This document shows positions 25,701-37,700 of a stretch of 64,000 nt of DNA, piece after piece. Positions within the stretch are counted from its first letter, which is position 1. Each line of letters opens with the position of its first letter. The notes below the pieces were generated by a model. That model had not been told where the DNA came from, searched no databases, and worked only from the letters and a program-made list of their open reading frames with translations. This DNA is from Arenicola marina (lineage: Eukaryota > Annelida > Polychaeta > Arenicolidae): the NCBI GenBank assembly GCA_964019135.1, contig OZ025258.1, forward strand, positions 13,423,771-13,487,770. The letters run 5' to 3'. A program made the position numbers and the translations under genes.

Positions 25701-28700
25701 CGGCGCGTAACAAGGCACGGAAACAACCTTAGCAGTACTTTAGAGCCTTGGTCTCTTTGCTTGTTATGGGACTTGTCACACCCTCCAGACCTAGATTTAC
25801 CTATTAAAACCATATTTATTGCGAGATTGGGAGGGTATAAAACAAATCTGGAGACATATTTATTCTTTCATGATCGTGTTGTGCTTGGACAAATATCGGC
25901 GTGTAACTGTACATTATGTTATAGGTGTGAAAGTCCTGATCCTGGCCCGTTTTGGGCAGTCGGACGTTTTGGGTTCTCACAGATGTCTCAAGCCGCGTGC
26001 CATACGATGCGAGCCCTGCAAGCGTGTGTTATGCACCGTTTTGACGTAGCCATGGATTGTTACATATTTACGTGTTCTTTAAACAGTTAAAACAACAGAA
26101 CGTAGAATGGGACTCGTGGAAAGCTAGTTAAGTCGTTAAGTAAATCCGCCACTTTTGTTGATCGCATTATCTAAACTATACCAGAGACGTCCAACCATTC
26201 AAATGGCGGTGAATATTTGTCACAAATAATCTCGTACAAAAACAAAATTGTGTCACTTCACAATCACGGTTTTTTAAGGCTATACACATGCGCATATCAT
26301 GAAAATTATGGAACATTACAAAATAGTCATAGTGCTTGCATTTAAAAAAAATAATTGGTGAGGATATGATATGAAGTGTCCATGCTTACAGTCAGGCATA
26401 TAGCACCATGGTGCATCCTGGTGAAGGGTATACCAACAACATCCGTCCCGAAGACAGCCGTCTCGTTTGGGGCTTGACTGCCCACAGGCCGTCTTGTTCA
26501 TCTCCGGTACCACACACACGCCAGTTGGTGGCGCTACAGGTAAAACAAAGACCACGCTAGATACATCTGTGTATTTCTGAAGCCATTAGGCGAAACTGTC
26601 AGTATCGGGCGCCGCGATCAGGTGTTTTACCACGCGGGCCGCCCGAATGGTCCAGTCGTTGTCCAGCCGCTTGTATACTTCATGGCCGTTTCACACTCCG
26701 AGCTAAGCCTCACACACGCGTGAGTCCTTTTTCGTTAATTTGTGAATAGGAAATTGACAATCATAGCCGCTGGTAGGTAAAAGTGAGAAGTGCTCATGTC
26801 TGAAACTGACAAGAAAGTGACGTGCTGCTTTTGCTTTGGTTTTCGGAGATGTTTGTCGGACATAAATACACTTGGAAGACCTTTCTTCGCCACATGATTG
26901 AATACGTTTTAAAGCAAAAGTGACTTCAATGACAAGCCTGGAACGGTGCGAGGTTAGCCATTGTACAAAGGTGTGTACCCAAACTGTGTGAATGTCTATG
27001 TCGGGGGAGTATTCCGTGTCCCTCGTCGTGAAGAGTATATGGGGGAAAGGCTTAGCTCTACAGTTAATCCTCCCCATTGATGCGGTATCCCCTCGATCAT
27101 ATAGGTTAAATGCCATTCTCGAAGCAATTAACAGTAACCCCTAACGGTAGAAAATATCTGATTTGAAGCCTCGTCATGCTTTATCAAGCATCAGTTGCTT
27201 CGATATTGTATACTACATAGTAATGTTAACATATAATTAACACAAATAATATTCATAATTATAGATTAAATAATATTTATATTATAATATATATTTATAT
27301 TCTAATATATATTTATATTATAATATATATGTACATTATAATATATATTTATTTTATAATATTTATTTATATTATAATATATATCTATATAATTAAATAT
27401 ACACGGTATCTAATAATATACATAATAATATTATAAATTACCTAATATATGCATGATATAATAATATACATAATAATAGAAAATATCTGATTTGAAGCCT
27501 CGTCATGGTTTATCAAGCATCAGTTGCTTCGATATTGAATACTACATAGTGATGTTAACATATAATTAACACAAATAATATTCATAATTATAGATTTAAT
27601 AATATTTATATTATAATATATATTTATATTATAATATATATTTGTATTATAATATATATGTACATTATAATATATATTTATTTTATAATATTTATTTATA
27701 TTATAATATATATCTATATAATTAAATATACACGGTATCTAATAAAATACATAATAATATTATAAATTACCTAATATATGCATGATATAATAATATACAT
27801 AATAATATCATAAATTACCTGATATATGTGTAACAGGAAATAACTTCCGCACAACGTTATTTATTCATAGTTACCTGACCTGACTTGACCCTGATTCAAT
27901 CGCACTGATTGGTTCTTTCTTGCTAGTTGCAATACACAACTATCTACTATAAATAGGCTTTGGCGCGAAACGCCGGCAGTTTGCATTGTATGTATCGACA
28001 GGGACAGACCGTCCACTGCTCTATCATTGTTAACATACTTTGACAATGCCATCTGTATTTACAGGTAAGCTTACGTACTTTATTTATGCTACTAGTATCC
28101 ATTCTCATTTTATATTTAGAACTCTTATTAGGTATTCGAGTTTGCATTGTATGTATCGACAGGGACAGACCGTCCACTGCTCTATCATTGTTAACATACT
28201 TTGACAATGCCATCTGTATTTACAGGAAATAAACCAGTTCAAACCACATGATACGAGTCGCTACAACAATGGCGTCACCGATGGGACTTTAATTGGCTTT
28301 TGGTAATAATAGTTTATGCGAAGCTGTGCCGGCCAGCTCAAAGGCAATACGGTTCCGGGTTTATGAAGTATATTGAAATAACTTTGTTTACCCATGGATA
28401 CTTAAATGTAAGACCTTTAATTGTTCCGCATAACTACGTCTCAGCTCACAGCTGACCCTTTACCATGCCAAAATCAACGGCGACCTCGTATTTGTGAGGT
28501 AATTGCTCAACTCCGTGTACCGAAGCTGTCATGAGGAACCAGGCCGCCCGATGAGCAGCACTGTGGTGGCAGCGACCGTGTGACGACGGAGTGCATCGTG
28601 TCCGGGACAAGCAGACCGCTGACCCTGGACCTCGCTGAGCAGTACCTGTGTTCAGTAAACCGCGCGAACTACCGCCCCCGCAGATCAGACCCGATTGCGG

Positions 28701-31700
28701 TCACTGGGTGAAACTCAGTGCATTTCTTCAACAGCTGATACATCACAAAGGCTCTCAGCTCTTCACAACATGGCGAACCTGGACAACGGGATCCACTACT
28801 GATTAGGAAGCATCCCTAACCGCCATGAGTGAGTGCATATTTTTTAAACCTGTTATCTTGATTGACAATTTGTGAACGTCCTTTCTGGTGACCAGGTGAC
28901 CAAGTACCGTTTTCTGAAATTGCGGTCATTTTATGTTATCATCAGTAATGAACATTACTTATTGGACTTTTCTATCTCATTAAACGAGAGTCCCAATGTT
29001 CCTTCTCGTATGTTTAGTGAAAGGCGGCAATTCACGGTATGACATGAAGTGAAATGAGTGACTGTGCTATGAATGTGACATTATTTGTTTTATGAGTGTA
29101 AATTCTGGTGTTAAATAATATTACAAATTATATAGAGGCATGAAACTTGCACTTGTAGGTAATTAAGGTGTCAGTGTAAAAACTCGTGTAGCGTTGTCAT
29201 TAGTTTAAAGTTACCATCCATACACCTTGTTCATATTCCATTGATCAACAAGTCTAACCCTTTACACCAACTTTACTCATTCAATTGCTTACCCCTTTTT
29301 CTGATCAGTCATTTTAGTAGTTTTATGACCTAATGTAGACCAGCTTGACCTGTCCTTATCTAATGATTGTTGGACAGTTAGTATTTCATTTCCGATTGAC
29401 TATATTTGATATTGATATTTGGCAGTTGGATACCCAATCGGGGCCATTTTGGGCAAAATGACTTCGCACGAACGTGCACTTTATATTTCTGGTTTGTCTT
29501 CTGACACCTCTGCAAGTGACCTTGAAAACGCTTATGGCGATGTGGGTGATGTAGAGGACATACTTCTTGTTTATGATAGGGAATCTCGCGCTTTTAAAGG
29601 CACAGCATACATTTTATTTAAAAATGCTGAATGTGTACCTAAAGCGGTGTCGGAAGCATCTGGCCGCTCGGTATGTGGTCAAACTCCTATGCTGAGAATC
29701 GCGGGAGCTGAACACGAGCTGCAGATAACTAGATTGCAGGACACCCGCCATGCACAATCCCAATCCCCTGACATTTCATCCAGTGAGTCCACCCATCCAG
29801 TAAACCCCCCTCATGATCACTTTGTTAAAATCCCGAATTTCTCAGGAGATGCTGGGAAAGGCGAACTAACATATGAACAGTGGAAATATGAAGTTCGATG
29901 TTTGATAACAGAGGGTTATGCAACAGGCTCAATTCTTCAAGCCGTACGGCGCTCGTTGAGAGGTACCGCTGCCCAAGTCATGAGATACCAGGGTGAGCGG
30001 GTAACTGTAGTTGACCTTTTAACAAAGTTTGATGTTATCTTTGGAAACATCCTGTCTCTGGAACAATTGTATCAGGAATTTTATAGTGCCAAACAAAAAT
30101 CTAGCGAATCACCAACAATCTGGGGTTGTAGGCTGGAAGAATTACTGTCACAAATAAAAGACAAGGTCGGAGTTAGCGAGCCACTTGCCAAAAGCATGCT
30201 ACGTACCCAGTTTTGGCTGGGACTTGTCAATGAAAAACTCAAAAATGCCACTAGGCATAAATTTGACGCTGGCTTGTCGTACGAAGACTTGGTGAAAGCC
30301 ATAAGGACAGCCGAACATGAATATAACACTTCCAGCAAAGTTTCTGATCGTAACAAAATGATTGCTCCTCAGCAGATAGACACCAATAATGAGGTACTCA
30401 CAAAGTTGTCCCAACTTATAGATCAGGTTGCTAAACTCGAAGTTTCGGTCACTGGGATTTCGAGTAGGGTTCGCTATTTGGAACAAAGGGGGCCTCAACA
30501 GGCATCCTACGGACCTGGCGAAAAACGTTCCCCCCACAAACAAGTGGTTAAGTGCACCAGATGCGAAAGAAGGGGACATGATGTATCAAAATGTCGAGCA
30601 AAGATACACATTAACGGTTTTCCTTTAAACCAAGAGGCACCCGTGTCGGAGGGAGGAACACGGAGTGCGTTAGGAGCACATCCACATTAAATCTCCCCAA
30701 AGTAGATCTCTTCGGAAAATCGAATTTAGTAGAAATTCAAATTGAAAATGTCCCATGCCAAGCTCTCCTTGACACAGGGTCACAAGTAACCACGGTTGCA
30801 AAATGGTTTGTACAAGAAAATCTGGCTACTGAAATATTACCACTGGATGCGTTTTTGAACATTGAGGGAGCGGGTGGACAATCCATAATATATGACGGAG
30901 TCGTAAATGTAAACGTTGAAATCCCAGATACCGTGTTTGGTGAATCCTTGGTAATCCCAACTCCTGTGTTAGTGGTCCCTGATACTACCTACAACTCTTC
31001 TGTCCCAGTTATCATTGGCACAAACGTTATAAATCGAAGCATAGAAGTTACTGGGGATGTGACAGTGAACGTCCAAGAATGGCATCGTGCTATACAAAGC
31101 TGTCAGATGAGGCAAAAATCCATCGATCATGATGGTAAGGTGGGCACTGTACAATGTCACAAACAAGTGAAAATCCCTGGTGAAAGTAAAATGCTAATAC
31201 ATGGTATCATTAGGGCTGGTCCAGTAGGCAACATTTTGACAGTGAGCGAGGACGGTGATTACCCCACGCTGCCTAACGGCCTAACACTTGTACCAACCCT
31301 ACAGTCTATCGTCAGCCACTCTTCATCTGCCTCCAGGGTTGGTGTAGAAATACATAACTTGACTAACAAAGTAATAACCATCCCAGCTAAAACAACTGTA
31401 GCCGAATTGAGGCAAGTTACTATGGTGCCTACTGTTCCCCAAGTAAAGGCATTTTGCCAAAACAATACTGATGCAATCAAGGAGGTAAACTCAAATTCTG
31501 TTGTTGATCATTTTGACCTTCAACATCTCAAAGCCGATGAAAATGGCACACAACTAGTGCGGGGAATGTTGGAAAAGTGGCAGGATATATTTGCTCTATC
31601 CGACAATGAGCTTGGCCATACCGATCGTATGCAATATCCTATAAATCTTAACGATGACACTCCCTTCAAAGAGCGTTATCGGCCTATCCCTCCTAACATG

Positions 31701-34700
31701 ATACAGGAGGTTCGTGAGCATGTGCAAGAGATGCTGAGCTCAGGGGTGATAAGACCCAGTTCCAGTCCCTATGCCTCTCCAGTCGTGCTGGTTAGAAAGA
31801 AAGATGGCTCGTTGCGCTTTTGCATAGATTACAGAAAGCTAAATGCAAAGACCATCAAAGATGCGCATCCTTTGCCCCGTATTGAAGAAACAGTACAAAC
31901 ACTGGCTGGAGCACGCTGGTTCTCAACCTTAGATTTAAAAGCCGGGTACTGGCAAATGGAACTATGCGAGAAAGACAAACATAAAACTGCATTCACAGCG
32001 GGCCCCCTGGGATTCTATGAATTTAACCGGTTGCCCTATGGTATGGTAAACGCGCCCGCAAAATTCCAGCGATTAATGGAAGCTTGTATGGGTGATTTAC
32101 ATCTAACCCAATGCCTATTATATCTTGACGACATCATCGTGTTCTCAAATACGTTTGAAGAGCATGTCATCCATCTAGAAAACATTTTTCGGAGACTACG
32201 GCAACATGGCCTGAAACTGAAACCCTCTAAATGCTCTCTGTTTAAGAAAGAGGTGAAATACCTAGGACACATTATCTCAGCAGAAGGCATCAGCACTGAT
32301 GAAGAGAAAATCTCTGCCGTCAGACGCTGGCCTACTCCCCAAAATGTGAAAGAGCTTCGTAGTTTCTTAGGCTTTACCGGCTACTACAGACGTTTCGTAA
32401 AGGACTACGCCAAACTTGCACGACCACTCTATGACTTACTCAAATGTGACACTGGTCATACATCGACACATAGATCAGTTGGCAGACGACAGGGCTTTTA
32501 CTGGACTGAAGTTCAAGAGTCCGCTTTTCATGCTCTGATTGAATCCATGACTTCTGCTCCTATTCTTGGCTATGCGGATTTTACGTTGCCATTCCGGGTA
32601 CATGTCGATGCTAGTGGAGAAGGACTTGGGGCAGTATTGTATCAAGAGCAGAGAGATGGCTCAAGAGTTATTGCGTACGCCAGTCGCGGATTATCTGCAT
32701 CTGAACGCAACTATCCGGCCCATAAGCTGGAATTTTTGGCGTTAAAATGGGCTGTAACAGACAAGTTTAGAGATTATTTGTATGGGAGTCGATTCACGGT
32801 TCTAACAGACAACAATCCTCTTACATATGTCTTGACTACCGCTAAGTTGGACGCCACTGGACATCGCTGGCTCTCCGCTTTAGCAAGTTTCAACTTTGAC
32901 ATCAAATACCGAAGTGGAAAACTGAATGTGGACGCAGACGCTTTATCGCGCCTTCCAGGTATCACAAAGAGCGAACTGACCAATGATGTAGTAACGGCAG
33001 TATGTCAGTTGAGTGCTTCAGTACCTCTTGTGGAATCCCTGACGATTGACGGACACTTACTTGAAAACATACCTGACACTGCATTGACAATGATGACGGT
33101 AAATGACTGGATAGCGAAACAAAACGCAGACCCATTATTGGCTGACGTTATTTCGCAAATCACAAATCAATCTGGCCACAAAATGAAAGACTATCGTTCC
33201 CTCTCATCACGGGAAAAGATTTTACAACGTCAGTTGACCAAACTCACCATGAAAAATGGCATCTTGTACCGCAAATGCTGTCTGCAAAATAATGAAATTT
33301 TCCAGTTAGTTATTCCTCGATCGCTTCACGAAGTGGCGCTGCGAGGAGTGCATGATGACCTTGGCCACTTAGGCCGTGACAAAGTTAATAAACTACTCCA
33401 ACAACGCTTTTATTGGCCGGGAATGTACGCCGACGCCAATGACTGGCTCAGGAAGTGCATGACTTGCATTCGGCGTAAAGGGGCTCCACCGATCGCTCCT
33501 TTGGTATCCGTTAATACCACACAGCCGCTGGAATTGGTATGCATGGATTTCCTAAGCCTCGAAGAATCCAAAGGCGGCATAAAAGACATACTAGTCGTCA
33601 CTGACCACTTCACACGATATGCTTTGGCCGTACCCACCCGAAATCAAACAGCAAAGACCACTGCTGAAGTACTATTCAACCATTTTATCAATCACTATGG
33701 TTTTCCAAGACGATTACATAGCGACCAAGGTCGAAATTTTGAGTCGAAAGTTATAAGTGAATTGTGCAAATTGGCTGGCATTGAAAAGTCGCATACAACA
33801 CCCTATCACGCTATGGGTAACGGACAATGCGAGAGGTATAATCGAACCCTCTTGGGCATGCTGGGAACTTTGGCAGACAGCCAGAAGTCAAACTGGAGAG
33901 CCCATGTCGGACCAATTACACACGCTTACAATTGTACGGAAAATAGCTCCACTGGGTTCTCACCTTTCTTTCTAATGTACGGCAGACAACCGAGGTTGCC
34001 TGTAGATATCGTACTGGGGGTAAAGGGGGAGGCCCAAACAGTTGAAACAGAATATGGAAACTATGTGGAGAAACTAAAGCAAAGATTAACAACCGCTTAT
34101 GACGTTGCTGTATCCAATGCGAAAGTTAGTCAGGAGAGACAAAAACAATGCTATGACAAACGTGTCCATGGTGCTACACTGAGTGTCGGCGACAGAGTCT
34201 TAATCAGACAAGTCGCATTCACAGGGCCGCACAAACTGGCGGACAAGTGGCATAGGGAGGTTTACCTTGTTGACTCGAAGCCTGACCCAGAGATACCTGT
34301 ATTTTGTGTCAAACATGAGTCCTCAGGCAAACAGCGGGTCCTCCATAGAAACATGCTACTGCCAGTGGGATCATTGATTGACAATCGTGGTCCCAAGCTT
34401 GATCCCCAGGCTAAGGTATCTTCTAATACTGCAATTCCGCGCAAGAAGGTAACCTTAGAAAGCGAGACAGAGTCATCAGACTCAGACAGTGAACGCCCAC
34501 GTTATGACACGCGCAGTTCAGCATTACCCAGACAGGAGAGACATGCTCGTAGTGGGAATCCATTTCAACCCTCTATTATAAGTCATCCCCCATTTCAACC
34601 GCGTAATCTTGCGCCAGGTGAAATTGAAATTGCTAGCTCTGCTGAGTTACCAACATCATCTCTTCACCCTTCATCTCCATCATCAACACCCACTGTAGGT

Positions 34701-37700
34701 AAATCAGCTTGTGACGGGCGCCAGTTATCGCCACCACGCCCAGTCAGTCAACCTGCATCACCGCCATCTCATACGCCCAGTGTTTCATCCCCTGATCCCA
34801 CACGTGTCTCAGAGACAACTAATGAAGAAACGGTCTCCCCAACTGAGTTGAATGCGAATGTTCGTAGATCAAACCGCGAAAGAAAAGCTCCATCGCGTTT
34901 TGGTGACTATCAACTATATCAACAGATTTATTATGTGTAAATATAATGCGGTGTAAGACTATTAAAATTTTTTCACAAGTATTGTGTAAATTTGAAATGT
35001 TCATTGTCAATTAGCATGTAAAGAATGCCTTGCATGAAAATCAACTTGTAAATACGTTTTGGGTGAAATGAGTATTGTAATTCTTGATTTAATCTGTCAA
35101 GAATTATTCGTGAGATGAGACTCGGTGATATGTATCGAATATATAACTTTCATAGATGTTGATGGAATGTTAATGCTTTGTAAAATGTTTAAATTATGTG
35201 AAGTAACCAAAGCGCTACTGAATGTACAAGTGTTCAGTGGAGTGATTAGTATAAAGGAACCTATGATGTATATATGTGGAGCCCCCTGTGAGGAGCGCGT
35301 AATATGTTTAGATAACGACACTTTATATTAATGTTATCATTGTAGACCATGACAAGGGATTAATTATCATGGATCTGTAGTAATGATGTACTGGTGTTGC
35401 GCGATGACCTCAAAAATGTTGGGGTTAATATTTTTAAATTGTAGTCTGTGTGAATGTAAGGCGTGCTTGATTCTGATTTGTTATTAAGAGTGACCTCAAC
35501 ATAATAGTGAGGTAACGTTTTGCTGCGTTCTTTTAAACTTATATGAAATGTCAAGGGACGACATTTATAAACAGAGGGGTATATGTAACAGGAAATAACT
35601 TCCGCACAACGTTATTTATTCATAGTTACCTGACCTGACTTGACCCTGATTCAATCGCACTGATTGGTTCTTTCTTGCTAGTTGCAATACACAACTATCT
35701 ACTATAAATAGGCTTTGGCGCGAAACGCCGGCAGTTTGCATTGTATGTATCGACAGGGACAGACCGTCCACTGCTCTATCATTGTTAACATACTTTGACA
35801 ATGCCATCTGTATTTACAGGTAAGCTTACGTACTTTATTTATGCTACTAGTATCCATTCTCATTTTATATTTAGAACTCTTATTAGGTATTCGAGTTTGC
35901 ATTGTATGTATCGACAGGGACAGACCGTCCACTGCTCTATCATTGTTAACATACTTTGACAATGCCATCTGTATTTACAGGAAATAAACCAGTTCAAACC
36001 ACATGATACGAGTCGCTACAACATATGCATGATATAATAATATACATAATAATATTATAAAATACCTAATATACATATGATATAATAATATTAACATTAT
36101 ATTGGGGTATCTAACCTCCATGCCTACCAATTTTCTGTGACGTCTGTAATTTGCACCCACTGACGACACTAGCGATTATTTATTGAGATCTAACGCGGAG
36201 GGAGGGTGCATTGTTCCAGGTGATGTACGTCCAAAGGGATCTTTCACCCGACCTTCAGAGGGTTGGGCGGGTCGGGTGGTATTGCTTCACATTGTTTCCC
36301 TACCCATCGAATGAAAGCAGGCAGGTGTTTTCGTTGAGTCCCAGCAACAGCCGAGGGCCAAGCATTCTTCAGCATACTGGGCGTCTCCACATTGAAGCCT
36401 GCTCTCTCCGTCCAGTAACATACACTCGTTTTCGTCTGCAGTAAATGAAGGAACGAAGTATCATCATGACACCGACATGTTGACTCTAAAGGTGCAGAAA
36501 TTGACATAGCAATACCGTTACGGTAATAGGAATTGACGTTTATTGACTAAATTAACCGGACTAATATGCACTATTTTCTATCAAATAACGTGGAAACTTA
36601 TTTTCTAAAAGTATGGTTCGCAAGATATTGAGGTTCGCGATATCGGTTATAGAGTTTATCACGTACATGTGATGACTACAGACACGCGTTTGAACTACTT
36701 TTGACATTTCAATTCACTTGCCCAGAATGGTACGTGGAATTCGATTTAAAACATATGTTAACTTCTTAAAGCGTTTGCAAAATGATTTTGCTGCTAATTT
36801 CTTAAATCGTTTCCCGACGTTTGTGTTGTTAATGCCCCTACTAACCGCGGAAAAACGTCCAGTTTCCTAGATTGCCATAATCTGTCGCTATGGCTGCGAA
36901 GTTGAGTGACATAGATGTAGCAAGGGAGATGTTCAAGGTCACAATGGGGTTGGTATTGACAGTGTGTCCGGACCCCAGAGAGATGTTCACGTCGGTCCAA
37001 GACAACCAGTATGCCCGTTCCTTCGTACAGGACAACATGTCGGTTCCCAAAGCCTCGACGTCCATGCACGATTCGCACGTTCTTAAATGTAAAGCCCAAA
37101 CCAGCAATAAATAATTAGAATATAAATACTAATTGAAAGTATATACTAAAGGAGTTTGTCTTTCAGTAATCTGATACAGGAGTAATCATCACTTGAATTC
37201 TAACTCCTGCCCCAGTTACGAAGACTGCGCATTCCAGCTGGTGATGACGTCACACAGATTTTATTTTAAAGATCCGCATTTTAATATTTTCGGCTGTTAG
37301 TAACTTCCGGTGAGATGCTCAAATCGGCCAAGACGCCCAGAAGCCACGCTACTCCGAGGGCTATAGGATAGCGTGTCGGGTCTCAAAACCTCGGCATCAA
37401 TTTTCCAACTTGCAAGTTTCATGCAAGTTCTTAATGTAATACACACGTGGAAAAAACAATTCTTTTAGGCGTGTTCTGTGTACACGAGCGGTAATGTAGG
37501 CCAAGGAGCCTCCGTGGACAATGAATGGCTTGGATGAAATGTACACCAGATTTGATTCGAACAAGGGGGCAATGCTTCTGGTGCCGTATTTATAATCTCC
37601 TCGTAAGTTACGGACGAAAAGTGCATTTTCATCTTAGCCTCATCAGCTCGTTGTGGTGGTGCTCATGATTAAAAAATCCTCTTCAACCTCATTTTAGCCC

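Larger units (their letters stand above)
27829..36023 (+). mobile_element. Complete Ty3/gypsy LTR retrotransposon with RRM-like Gag
   Basis: The element is 8195 bases with 440-base LTRs at both ends, each starting TGTAACA and ending TACAACA. A 4-base target duplication TATG flanks it. A tRNA-type primer binding site (TGG start) lies one base after the 5' LTR, and a polypurine tract AGAGGGG precedes the 3' LTR. Gag and Pol are open in overlapping frames with a -1 frameshift site, and Pol order is PR-RT-RNaseH-IN, diagnostic of Ty3/gypsy. No envelope frame is present. Open frames in the two LTRs give identical translations and the LTRs have equal length, which points to a recent insertion. It lies antisense in intron 4 of the mosaic gene. 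Confidence 0.95.

Noticed and set aside
27861..28213. Small minus-strand frames in each LTR (63 and 88 codons)
   Set aside because: They are identical in both LTRs because the LTRs are duplicates. They arise from the internal 87-base duplication and have no domain.
30081..30579. Minus-strand frames inside the retrotransposon gag
   Set aside because: They are antisense shadows of an intact, motif-bearing plus-strand gene.
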